64,000 nt of DNA from Lentibacillus saliphilus (GCF_019093865.1 NZ_JABJXD010000002.1:372001-436000); one strand, 5' to 3'. Counted from the first letter of the stretch, positions 9,141 to 17,928 are shown. Notes: generated by a model not told the origin, from the letters alone. Translations and numbers: made by a program.

Positions 9141-10172
9141 TCAATCAAATATAACCCGTTTTCCAGTTTTGCCTGACTCATATACTGCAACGATCATTTT
9201 TTGTGTTTTCAACGCTTCTTTACCAGTAATGTCAGGCTGCTCACCTGCTTTTAAAGCATCATAGAAGTTATCAATTTGTTTGATATGATTGACGCCCCAA
9301 TAGCTTTTGACGCCTTCTTCATATTCAAACGTTTCATTTGGATCATTTTCAGCTGAGAATGTCCGTCCGTCATTGAGTTTCACTTCAGCATAATCGCCAA
9401 CCATGTTGACGATCCCATTTTCGCAATGGAGCTCAACTTCCACAGGTTTATCATATGAATAGTAGTTAACCGCATGGAAAGCTGTCACAACGCCATTTTT
9501 ATATTTTATCGCGCCTTCTGCTGAGTCTTCCACTTCAATAAATTGGTGGACACGGTTGGCGATCGTCGCATCAACATAATCGATCTCGTCATCGATCAAC
9601 CAGCGAACGATGTCCATCGTGTGGATTGCCTGGTCGATAATAACGCCGCCACCTTCTTGATCCCATGTCCCTTTCCAGTCACTCGATTGGTAATAATGAT
9701 CCGAGCGATCCCATGACAAGGATAACCTACTCGATTTAATCGCACCGAGTTCACCATTATCGAGCATTGTTTTAACGAGCTGTGATGATTGATTATATCT
9801 GTTTTGGAAAATAACACCTAAAATCACATCATTGTCATCAGCCACTTTAACCATGTTTTCCGCATCTTCCATCGTAATCGACATTGGCTTTTCTGTTAAA
9901 ATGTGAATGTGACGATTAGCAGCCTCAATTGTCACCGGTGCATGAAGGTTATGAGGTAGGCAAATATGTATCGCATCCAATTGTTCTTCCTCAAACATCG
10001 TCATATAATCCGTGTACCAGGCACAATCGTGCTTTTCGGCCGCTTTCTGAGCACGTTCTTCCTTAATATCACACACAGCAACCAAATCAAGATCTTCTCT
10101 TTTTTCTACAGGTAGTGCGTGCATTGGGAAAATCCGTCCACATCCTATAATTCCGACCTTTAATTGTCCCAT
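9141..10172 (-). CDS. Gfo/Idh/MocA-family NAD(P)-dependent oxidoreductase
   Basis: 343 residues. An N-terminal Rossmann fold carries GIIGCGRIFPMHA (about residues 6-18) and the family's EKP motif near residue 95 (TEKPMS), followed by the C-terminal sheet domain used for substrate binding (from about residue 125). The start is ATG 10172, preceded by GGAAGGGG; an upstream in-frame ATG at 10229 lacks a ribosome site. These enzymes oxidise or reduce sugars and cyclitols, and one branch (NanOx/YjhC) acts on 2,7-anhydro-sialic acid. With NanE and an RpiR regulator nearby that branch is possible, but the substrate cannot be read from sequence. It is transcribed towards array 1. Confidence 0.85.
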   Translation of the reverse strand: MGQLKVGIIGCGRIFPMHALPVEKREDLDLVAVCDIKEERAQKAAEKHDCAWYTDYMTMFEEEQLDAIHICLPHNLHAPVTIEAANRHIHILTEKPMSITMEDAENMVKVADDNDVILGVIFQNRYNQSSQLVKTMLDNGELGAIKSSRLSLSWDRSDHYYQSSDWKGTWDQEGGGVIIDQAIHTMDIVRWLIDDEIDYVDATIANRVHQFIEVEDSAEGAIKYKNGVVTAFHAVNYYSYDKPVEVELHCENGIVNMVGDYAEVKLNDGRTFSAENDPNETFEYEEGVKSYWGVNHIKQIDNFYDALKAGEQPDITGKEALKTQKMIVAVYESGKTGKRVIFD

Positions 10173-10354
10173 CTGTCGTTCCCCTTCCTGTTGTTTAATC
10201 AGTGCATTTACTTTTGTAAGGGTATTCATAAACTCTCTACTAGTATATCAATTTATAAAATGTAGTACGAGCATAAAGAAGTAGATTACATGCATGTTCC
10301 GTCTGCATTTGTGTCATATTTTCAAACGATAAAAAAGACGACAATTAAACATAA

Positions 10355-11125
10355 GAGGGAAGTGTTCCAACTCGTTCACTTCCGTCTAGCTTTTAATGAG
10401 TTTAAGACGTTTAGTAGATGCTCTGCCGTTAGCCAATAGGCGGTGGTGCCGCATAAATCGTAATCGAGACGTATAAAATGAAATCAAGACGTATAAAACA
10501 ATATCGAGCTCCATAAAAGCCCAATGTGCCGCAAATATTGAAATAGCGCCGCATATCCACTTATACAGACGCATATATAGAAAAAGAACCGCATAACCGC
10601 ACGCACAGTTTGGTGATCCGACACAATTCGAGGGCGCAGGCACAATCAATCAAAATATCTGAACGTGCCGCATACGGTGCCATACGACCGCATATATCTG
10701 GACTGCGCCGCATACTCAGTCTTCCTCACCTCATATTCTCTGCCCCCGCCGCATATCCTCGAATCACACCGCATAACGACTACCTTCGCCGCATATCCTC
10801 GAATCCCACCGCATAACGACCGCCCCCGCCGCATATCCCCGAATCACACCGCATAACGACTACCTTCGCCGCATATCCTCGAATCACACCGCATAACGAC
10901 CGCCCCCGCCGCATATCCCCGAATCACAGCGCATAACGACCGCCCCCGCCGCATATCCCGGAATCACAGCGCATAACGACCGCCCCCGCCGCATATCCCG
11001 GAATCACACCGCATAACGACCGCCCCCGCCGCATATCCCCGAATCACACCGCATAACGACTGCCTCCGCCGCATATCCCCGAATCACACGGCATAACGAC
11101 TGCCTCCGCCGCATATCCACCGCCC
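10355..11125 (+). repeat. array 2: 20-bp CCGCATA repeats, 40-bp dimer tandem
   Basis: Lies between divergent genes. A degenerate hairpin (GGAAGTG 10358-10364 / CACTTCC 10377-10383) is followed by eight 20-bp units with variants such as ACGTATA (from about 10449), a 60-bp gap, then units at 10668, 10688, 10708, 10729 and every 20 bp from 10749 to 11109. The last 19 units are almost pure alternation of CCGCATATCCTCGAATCACA and CCGCATAACGACTACCTTCG types, a 40-bp dimer. No gene is visible; open frames here are by-products. Confidence 0.9.
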
Positions 11126-11185
11126 CCTCTGATAGCACATTTACAAAGAGTGTGTCACATTTTATCAATGAGTGTCATAAAATCA

Positions 11186-11214
11186 TTGACATCCTATTAT
11201 AAAGGTATTATAGT
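11186..11214 (+). promoter_or_regulatory. promoter of the LacI regulator-ribokinase operon
   Basis: TTGACA (11186-11191), 17-bp spacer, TATAGT (11209-11214). The -10 is followed within 4 bp by an operator, so repression by blocking transcription initiation is expected. Confidence 0.7.
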
Positions 11215-11217
11215 CGA

Positions 11218-11231
11218 TGTAACGGGTTACA
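11218..11231 (+). promoter_or_regulatory. LacI-family operator O1
   Basis: TGTAACGGGTTACA: perfect 6-bp inverted arms around GG, overlapping the expected transcription start. Confidence 0.75.
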
Positions 11232-11280
11232 CGCAGCTTAGATAAAAGCACTTTAATGTGTCTATTTTTTTACATCATGA

Positions 11281-11294
11281 TGTAACCCGTTACA
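11281..11294 (+). promoter_or_regulatory. LacI-family operator O2
   Basis: TGTAACCCGTTACA, the exact reverse complement of O1. The centres are 63 bp apart, which is six turns of B-DNA and suits looping by a tetramer or two dimers. Confidence 0.75.
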
Positions 11295-11441
11295 TTTTTA
11301 TGATAATATTTTCAAACTGTATAACATACTAAACTCATATACGTACACAACATAATTCATCATTCTATAAAATGCTCCTTTCCACTCAATATAGAATCAA
11401 GACAAACTACAATAGACAAAACAGTATAGTGAGTGATTAAT

Positions 11442-12446
11442 ATGACGACGATCAGAGATGTTGCCAAATTGGCTGATGTGTCTGTTGCGACGGTTTCTCG
11501 CGTGTTAAATCAAACAGGAAATGTATCGCCAAAGACACTACAACGTGTAGAAGCAGCAATTTCACAATTAAATTATCAGCCTAACGATGTGGCACGCAGC
11601 TTATTTAAAGGTCGATCGAAAATGATTGCTCTGTTTGTACCCGATATTATGAACCCCTTTTTCCCAGAGCTGGCGCGAGCGGCGGAGGATGTTGCGAGCA
11701 AGCATGGCTACACATTTGTTTTGTGTAATACCGATGGTGATGGTGAAAAAGAGCTGACGTACTTAAAAGCATTAAAGCAAAAGTCTGTCGACGGTATTAT
11801 CATTGTTTCGAGTACACTTTCAAAAGATGCAATGGCTCACTTGGACTTGCCAATCATTGCACTTGATCGGAAAATCGGCACGAATATCGCGGCCGTTACT
11901 GTGAATAATAGAAAAGCAGCCCAGCAAGCCGTGACACATTTGCAAGAAGTTGGTTGCAAACGAATTGCTCATATTCGGGGCCCTCAAGGTGCAAGCAATG
12001 CTGAGGACCGTATGGCGGGTTACATAGACATCGTTGGGCAAACGGATTGGTTTAACCCAAGCTTTATATGCGAAGGTGATTATACGGCCGATCATGCTTA
12101 CAAAGCGGCACTTGATTTGCTCCAACAGCATCCTGAAATTGATGGGATTTTTGCCGCGAACGACTTAATGGGTGTCGGTGTGCTAAAAGCTGCTGCAGCC
12201 CTTGGCAAAAAGGTTCCCGATGAACTCGCTGTTATCGGATTTGATGGCATTGCACTTGGTGAAGTTACGATACCGACTCTATCGACGATGGCCCAGCCAA
12301 CTTATGATATTGGCGCTCGGGCAGCGGAAATGCTCATTGAACACATTGATACATATGACTTGAACCGTTTTGTTGAGCCGGTTGAGTACGAGGTTAAACT
12401 GATCAAACGGCAGTCAACAGAAAGGAGAACAAACGATGACAAGTAA
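11442..12446 (+). CDS. rbsR: LacI-family transcriptional regulator, probably RbsR-like
   Basis: 334 residues. N-terminal LacI helix-turn-helix and hinge (TTIRDVAKLADVSVATVSRVLNQ, about 2-25, hinge near 50-60), then a periplasmic-binding-protein-like effector domain with FAANDLMGVGVLKAA near residue 240 and VIGFDGI near 265. ATG 11442 matches the family start; GTG 11433 is an alternative. Ribosome site is weak (GAGTGAT). Two matching operators (11218, 11281) over its promoter indicate autoregulation. The gene overlaps the ribokinase start by 11 bases, which supports ribose or a related pentose as effector; rbsDACB are absent here, so the symbol is provisional. Confidence 0.82.
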   Translation: MTTIRDVAKLADVSVATVSRVLNQTGNVSPKTLQRVEAAISQLNYQPNDVARSLFKGRSKMIALFVPDIMNPFFPELARAAEDVASKHGYTFVLCNTDGDGEKELTYLKALKQKSVDGIIIVSSTLSKDAMAHLDLPIIALDRKIGTNIAAVTVNNRKAAQQAVTHLQEVGCKRIAHIRGPQGASNAEDRMAGYIDIVGQTDWFNPSFICEGDYTADHAYKAALDLLQQHPEIDGIFAANDLMGVGVLKAAAALGKKVPDELAVIGFDGIALGEVTIPTLSTMAQPTYDIGARAAEMLIEHIDTYDLNRFVEPVEYEVKLIKRQSTERRTNDDK

Positions 12447-13401
12447 GACCCCTCATATTTGTGTGATCGGCAGCATTAATATGGACCTGACTGTCGAAAC
12501 ACCGATCATGCCTGAACAAGGTGAGACGCTTATCGGTAAGACGTTCGCCACGTATCCTGGTGGAAAAGGTGCCAATCAAGCTGTTGCGGCAGCACGACTC
12601 GGTGCTAACGTATCGATGATAGGTGCCGTTGGAGCCGATGCCTTTGGCGAAACCCTTCTGGATCATCTGAAGCAAGAGGGGGTTAGTACGGATGGTATTG
12701 CGACGATTCCCGACACGCCAACAGGAATCGCTAACATTATCGTATCTGACCATGATAACCGTATCATCGTCATACCAGGTGCCAACAAGCATGTAACACC
12801 AAGCCTTGTTGACGCACACCGTGATCTTATATTGGCCAGTGATATTATATTATTGCAATTTGAAGTCCCAATGGAAACAGTGGCGTATGCGGCAAAATTA
12901 GCCCACGAACATGGCATTAAGGTCATCGTAAATCCCGCTCCTTTCCAGCCAATGTCACAAGCATTAATTAACGATGCGACCTATTTAACGCCGAATGAAT
13001 CTGAGGCGAAAGCGATGGTGGACGACACATCACATGACATGCCGTGGGAAAAAGTCATTTTAACGATGGGCGCACACGGCGTACAATATACAACAGAAAA
13101 TCAACTGGTTCATCAAATTCCACCTTTTACCGTTGACGTTGTTGACACGACCGGAGCCGGCGATACCTTTAATGGCGCAGTAGCAGTGAAACTCAGTGAA
13201 GGTGAATCAATCACCGAAGCAGTCGCTTTTGCCAGCGCAACAGCAGCTCTCTCCATTACAAAAACAGGCGCACAAAATGGGATGCCAACAAAAGCAGCTG
13301 TCGAATCATTTATAAAGAATCAAATTACCAAATACAATGCAGGTGATTCAGCCGTTCCCGAAGAAGCAATCACCCCATTTATAAAAAAGATAAAATCTTA
13401 A
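12436..13401 (+). CDS. rbsK: ribokinase
   Basis: Cytoplasmic PfkB-family sugar kinase phosphorylating ribose to ribose 5-phosphate. Its 321 residues include the family's first signature PGGKGANQAVAAARLG (about 41-56) and the anion-hole/catalytic motif DTTGAGDTFNGA (about 236-247; Asp of GAGD is the base). Ribosome site AAAGGAG at 12421-12427. It is translationally coupled to the LacI-type regulator. No ribose transporter or RbsD accompanies it. The C-terminus runs about 15 residues past the usual end. Sugar specificity within the family (ribose versus deoxyribose or another pentose) is inferred. Confidence 0.88.
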   Translation: MTSKTPHICVIGSINMDLTVETPIMPEQGETLIGKTFATYPGGKGANQAVAAARLGANVSMIGAVGADAFGETLLDHLKQEGVSTDGIATIPDTPTGIANIIVSDHDNRIIVIPGANKHVTPSLVDAHRDLILASDIILLQFEVPMETVAYAAKLAHEHGIKVIVNPAPFQPMSQALINDATYLTPNESEAKAMVDDTSHDMPWEKVILTMGAHGVQYTTENQLVHQIPPFTVDVVDTTGAGDTFNGAVAVKLSEGESITEAVAFASATAALSITKTGAQNGMPTKAAVESFIKNQITKYNAGDSAVPEEAITPFIKKIKS

Positions 13402-13407
13402 AGTGCC

Positions 13408-14430
13408 AGTAAAAGCCAGAAGGAAGCGCCCCAGTTTGTTCGCTTCCTTCTGGCTTTTGTTTTTGCGCTTAGCCCACGCGCAGAGCAGAGAGTGACTCGT
13501 TTGCATAAAATCAGCTTCAGCTGCATATATCAAAATCGAGACGCATATATGCAAAACACGCCTCATATATCTTAATCGGACCGCATATCGTTCCAAGCAG
13601 CCGCATATATCTCAAAAGTGACGCATATCGCCCCAAGCAGCCGCATATACCTCAAAAGCCACGCATATCCCAGCCCGCGCAGCTCACCCCAAGCACGAAT
13701 ACACAAAAAAGCCAGAAGGAAGCGCCCCAGTTTGTTCGCTTCCTTCTGGCTTTTGTTTTTACGCTTAGCCCATGCGCAGAGCAGAGAGCGGCTCGTCCGC
13801 ATAAAATAAGCTTCAGCCGCATAAGTCGAAGTTCAGCCTCATATATCAAAATCGGGACGCATATATCAGAATTGAGGCGCATATATGTAAAACACGCCTC
13901 ATATATCCAAAACGCACCGCATATCGTTCCAAGCAGCCGCATATACCTCAAAAGCCACGCATATCCCAGCCCGCGCAGCTCACCCCAAGCACGAATACAC
14001 AAAAAAGCCAGAAGGAAGCGCCCCAGCTTGTTCGCTTCCTTCTGGCTTTTGTTTTTACGATTAGCCCATGCATAGGACGGAGAGCGGTTCGTCCGCATAA
14101 AATCAGCTTCAACCGCATAAGTCGAGATCAAGCCGCATATATCAAAATTGAGACGCATATATGAAAAACTCGCCTCATATATCATAAACGAACCGCATAT
14201 CGCTCCAGGCAGCCGCATATATCTCAAAAGCCACGCATATCCCAGCCCGCACCACTCGCCCCAAGTTGTCTGACCGTGCGCATATCCCAGCCCAACCCAC
14301 TCGCCCCATCCACATAAACTAATAATCCTCCCGCATAATCACTCCCCCAACCGCATATCCACCATCCAAAACGCATAAAACGAAATTTTATCTTATACCT
14401 TGAATTCCATACGCATATCTCAACTTTTCG
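13408..14430 (+). repeat. array 3: 20-bp CGCATATA repeats with hairpins, 296-bp macro-unit
   Basis: After rbsK, three near-identical hairpins (13411-13458, 13705-13754, 14001-14050; arms AAAAGCCAGAAGGAAGCG / CGCTTCCTTCTGGCTTTT) are spaced exactly 296 bp apart by AGAAGG landmarks. Each is followed by about 80 bp of conserved linker and runs of 20-bp units with an (A/C)CGCATAT core. The first hairpin is the rbsK terminator. Beyond about 14230 the units become irregular. No gene is seen before 14615. Confidence 0.9.
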
Positions 14431-14614
14431 CCGCATATTATTTTAAAAACACAATAATCCTGACGATCACCCCAAGCAGAAGACCATTTTCACTCGACAA
14501 AAGAACGCCTCAATGCACCCACAGCACGCCTTTACAGTAGGAATTCCACCGCCAATGTCGTACATTACATTAAGATGGACAAACCCAAATAACCAAAACG
14601 AAGGAGTGATTTAT

Positions 14615-15646
14615 TTGCCTGAAAAAGCAAGAACAAAACCGTATATGATACTTTGTTATGAGGCATTATTACGTCGCTTGAAGGGGCAATATCGAGACAA
14701 CCCTATGATTCTGAAAGACTTTGCCAATTACATGGCTGGCTATCAAGGGGAAAAATACGTAGATTATGCCATCTCGACGACGTCCCTACACAATGCTGCC
14801 ACCTATCGTGATATTCGCCTCATCAATGGTCGCACACCTTTTCAAATCGACACGCTCATCATCACCCCAACTCACATACTCATCATAGAAATCAAGAATA
14901 TGAAAGGCGAGCTCATTTATGATAGTAAGCACGATCAATTCATTCAAGTTGTCGGTGCGGAGCGAAAGCGTCAACGTAACCCAATTCAGCAATCCATGAT
15001 CCAAAAAATGCACCTCGAGACATGGTTACAAAACTTTAACCTACCGCCTGTTCCAATCGAAACGCTGTCCGTCATCAGCAATCCAAATGCGATCATCAGT
15101 AATCCTGATCAATCAAAAGCCGTATATGATGAGCTGATTCACGTTGAGAATCTGCCACAAAAATTGCTCGACATTGAACGGAAGCATGACAAACAGATAT
15201 TAGACCAATCCACACGGCATCACCTAGATCGACTCATTCACAGCTATGATACACCGCACAGACCAGACCTTCTCACGTATTATAACCTATCGGATCAACA
15301 CTTTATCCATGGCATCGCTTGCGACCAGTGCGACCAATATCCTATGCACCGCTCCCGCTTAAAATGGCACTGCCCTAAATGCGGCGCCCACAGTAAAAAT
15401 GCACATGAACAAGTCATATATGATTACTTTCTGCTACATGGACCAACGCTCACAAATGCTGAATGCCGCCGCTATCTGTGCATTGAATCACGCGACGTAG
15501 CATACGGCTTCCTAAAATCGATGAATCTAAAAATCACCGGCACCCGAAAAGGCACAAAATATCATGCACCATCGCAATCACAATACCCCCAGCTATCTGC
15601 TTATCCCGGCGAACGCCAGCATTTTCGTAATTTCCAAATGCAATAA
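14615..15646 (+). CDS. NERD-domain (nuclease-related) protein with C-terminal zinc ribbon
   Basis: 343 residues from a TTG start 6 bases after AAGGAGTG (14601-14608); an in-frame ATG at 14513 lacks a ribosome site. The NERD domain (about 42-150) keeps the nuclease-like acidic set: Glu46 in GEKYVD, Asp79 in FQIDTL, and Glu92-Ile-Lys94 in IIEIKN, matching the PD-(D/E)xK core described for NERD. A four-Cys zinc ribbon (CDQC ... CPKC, about 238-262) and a C-terminal region of about 75 residues follow. Nuclease activity is a family inference. The gene stands alone between two 20-bp repeat arrays, which is why it merits attention, though no functional link is shown. Confidence 0.82.
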   Translation: MPEKARTKPYMILCYEALLRRLKGQYRDNPMILKDFANYMAGYQGEKYVDYAISTTSLHNAATYRDIRLINGRTPFQIDTLIITPTHILIIEIKNMKGELIYDSKHDQFIQVVGAERKRQRNPIQQSMIQKMHLETWLQNFNLPPVPIETLSVISNPNAIISNPDQSKAVYDELIHVENLPQKLLDIERKHDKQILDQSTRHHLDRLIHSYDTPHRPDLLTYYNLSDQHFIHGIACDQCDQYPMHRSRLKWHCPKCGAHSKNAHEQVIYDYFLLHGPTLTNAECRRYLCIESRDVAYGFLKSMNLKITGTRKGTKYHAPSQSQYPQLSAYPGERQHFRNFQMQ

Positions 15647-15656
15647 CACACAAAAA

Positions 15657-16290
15657 ATAGGAGGGAAGTGAACGAGATTTCCACTTTGTTCACTTCCCAT
15701 TTATTTTAGTAACTGCTAAGCATGATTGCACAACTCACCTCAACCCCACAAGCGCATTATCTATGACCCCGCCGCATATCCGCCCGCCGAGCCGCATATC
15801 CCATCCCCAAGCCGCATATCAACGCCCACAACATATTCACTCTCCCAGCCGCATATTCGTCGACGTATCCGCATATCCGCACCCGCTGCGGCATATATCA
15901 CCAGTCCACCGCATATATCACAGGCACGCCGCATATCTTGCAAAGCAACCGCATATCCGCTCGCCCCGCCGCATATCCCATCCCCAAGCCGCATACCCAC
16001 GCCCACCACATATTCACTCTCCCAGCCGCATATTCGTCGTCGCCGCATATCCGCACCCGCTGCGGCATATATCACCAGTCCGCCGCATATATCACAGGCA
16101 CGCCGCATATCTTGAAAAGCAGCCGCATATCCGCACGCCCCGCCACATATCCGCTCTCCACGCCGCAAATCCGCCCGCCCCGCCGCATATCCACCCGCCC
16201 CGCCGCATATCCACCCGCCCGGACGCATATCCCATCCCCAAGCCGCATATCCCATCTCCACGCCGCCCCCAGCCGCATAGCCGCCCACAC
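15657..16290 (+). repeat. array 4: 20-bp CCGCATATC repeats headed by a hairpin
   Basis: GGGAAGTGAAC (15663-15673) pairs with GTTCACTTCCC (15688-15698) followed by ATTTATTTT, terminating the NERD gene. From about 15772 the CCGCATATC core recurs mostly every 20 bp (occasionally 17), in two long related blocks offset by about 180 bp, i.e. nine units. No gene is seen up to 16433. Confidence 0.88.
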
Positions 16291-16432
16291 ACCCCACCTT
16301 TCGACATTATCCGACAATAAACCAAAAAAACTGCAAATTTAAAATTTTATCTTGCATTCTCTCACTTTTTATACTAGGCTAAAGGTAGGTATATAGCCTC
16401 GACAAAGAGGTCAAAAATCTAGGGGGATTTAT

Positions 16433-17200
16433 ATGATTGACATACACCGTCATATCTTACCAGGATTTGCTGATGGTCAGACGAGCATGGCAGCGAGCGT
16501 TAAAATCGCCTCACAGGCTGCCCAACAGGGGATCACATCAATTATTGCGACACCACATCATCCGGTTTATACAGCGGATGAAAGCAATGCAATTTATGAT
16601 GCCGTCGAGGAACTAAATCACCGCCTAGCAGACATGCAAATACCAGTCGTTATTCAACCTGGACAAGGCACCCGTATTCATGGTGACATTGTCGACGATA
16701 TCAATCGAGGAGAGATCATGGCCATTGGTGCAGCAGGCGTCCACATTATGCTAGAGCTCCCACATGACCATGTACCCGATTACACGACGAACGTCTTATT
16801 TGACATGCAAATTGCTGGGTATGTGCCCGTGCTGACGCAGCCTGAGCGCAATGATGAAATTATGAGCAATCCAGATAAGTTATATCGTATGGTGAAAAAT
16901 GGCGCGTTGGTTCAGATCGGAGCGGCAAACCTTGCTGGAAAAGGTGGCGGGAAGGTGTCCAAGTTCGTTAATCGGATGATCGATGCCAATCTTGCACATT
17001 TCATTGCAACAGGCAGGCAGCCCCGTGCAAAAAACAAACTGTATTTTGCTGAAGCCTATCAACAATTGAAGAAAAATCATGATAGCCATACTGTCCGATA
17101 TTTCCATGAAAATATCGAAGCGATGATGAATGGATATGATATTCAGGCCTATCCACCCGAACGGATGACACAAAAGAAGTTCCTATTTTTTAAAACATGA
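16433..17200 (+). CDS. PHP-family CpsB/YwqE-like protein, probably catalytically inactive
   Basis: 255 residues, full length for the manganese-dependent protein-tyrosine phosphatase family (CpsB/YwqE) that acts on tyrosine kinases of capsule synthesis. It aligns end to end with the next gene (17929) but has lost key metal ligands. His5, His7, Asp14, His42/43 and Glu108 remain. The Glu of PGQE is Gly79, the His of HPERN is Gln136, and the Asp and His of SDAH are Gly194 and Gln196. Four ligands are therefore gone although the frame is intact, pointing to a non-catalytic paralogue (binding partner or decoy) rather than decay. Ribosome site AGGGGGAT lies just upstream of ATG. Confidence 0.85.
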   Translation: MIDIHRHILPGFADGQTSMAASVKIASQAAQQGITSIIATPHHPVYTADESNAIYDAVEELNHRLADMQIPVVIQPGQGTRIHGDIVDDINRGEIMAIGAAGVHIMLELPHDHVPDYTTNVLFDMQIAGYVPVLTQPERNDEIMSNPDKLYRMVKNGALVQIGAANLAGKGGGKVSKFVNRMIDANLAHFIATGRQPRAKNKLYFAEAYQQLKKNHDSHTVRYFHENIEAMMNGYDIQAYPPERMTQKKFLFFKT

Positions 17201-17928
17201 CGATGTTAAAGCAATCGAAAAAGATGAACATGGGTCGAAAGCGAGGCCCTTCTTTAAGAGTCTCTACTAAATCAAAGACACACGACACAAACATCAACAC
17301 ACACCACTAACACAAGAACCTTTGAATTCATCCACTTGCTGGACACAAGGAAAATGGGGCTGCGTGATAGGGGGACTATATGCGTTGGAAGATAAGCCAG
17401 GTTGGAACATAAGAACAAGATCCATAAAACGAGTACGTGCGAAAACAACCTTTACAAAGTCGCCGCCAATGTATACCTACAATGATCGCCGCAGGCTTAA
17501 TAAGGAAGTTCCCATCATAACGACACCCAAAATATGCACATAAACTGAAATCACACCATCCAATCGCAAATAAAGAATCCATGGTCGGCGTATTGAAAAT
17601 ACGAGATCACCATCGACTGCCGACGATTTCGTTATGGGCAAAAAACGATAGACCAAGCTTTTGAGTCTGGAAAACAATCAGTGTTAGCTATTAATCTTAA
17701 TTAATTATTTTCATAAATTACCATTTATCCCCTTGCTTTTCCACCATAACTCCTATACTCTAAACATAGGCAAAAAAGCCTACTAAATACAAAATATAGC
17801 ATTTTTCATACAATTAACGCTCGTTAAATCTATTGAACCACTTCCGTTGGCAACTGTGTCACAATTTGCTAGAATATGTATATACAAATGATTCAAAGGT
17901 TGCATACAATTAACGAGGAAGTGGCCAC
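17201..17928. other. intergenic region, possible gene relic on the minus strand
   Basis: 728 bases between the two PHP genes. On the minus strand 17477-17677 encodes a 66-residue stretch with IRRPWILYLRLDGVIS and a hydrophobic segment, followed by hydrophobic residues in another frame downstream, resembling a broken small membrane protein. No intact gene is recognised. The promoter of the second PHP gene lies at its right end. Confidence 0.35.
17847..17875 (+). promoter_or_regulatory. promoter of the second PHP phosphatase gene
   Basis: TTGGCA (17847-17852), 17-bp spacer, TAGAAT (17870-17875); 53 bases before the start codon. Confidence 0.65.

Noticed and set aside
7673-9154. Many 60-220 codon frames rich in Arg-Ile-Tyr-Ala in array 1
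   Set aside because: The 20-bp period rotates through all frames; frames overlap on both strands and lack start signals.
12436-13401. Complete ribose operon
   Set aside because: Only the regulator and kinase are present; rbsD and the rbsACB transporter are absent.
7675-16290. CRISPR array
   Set aside because: Repeat cores are only 7-9 bp with 11-13 bp between, spacers recur between macro-units, and no cas genes are present.
16352-16375. TTGCAT and TATACT as promoter of the first PHP gene
   Set aside because: Spacer of 12 bp is too short for a sigma-A promoter.
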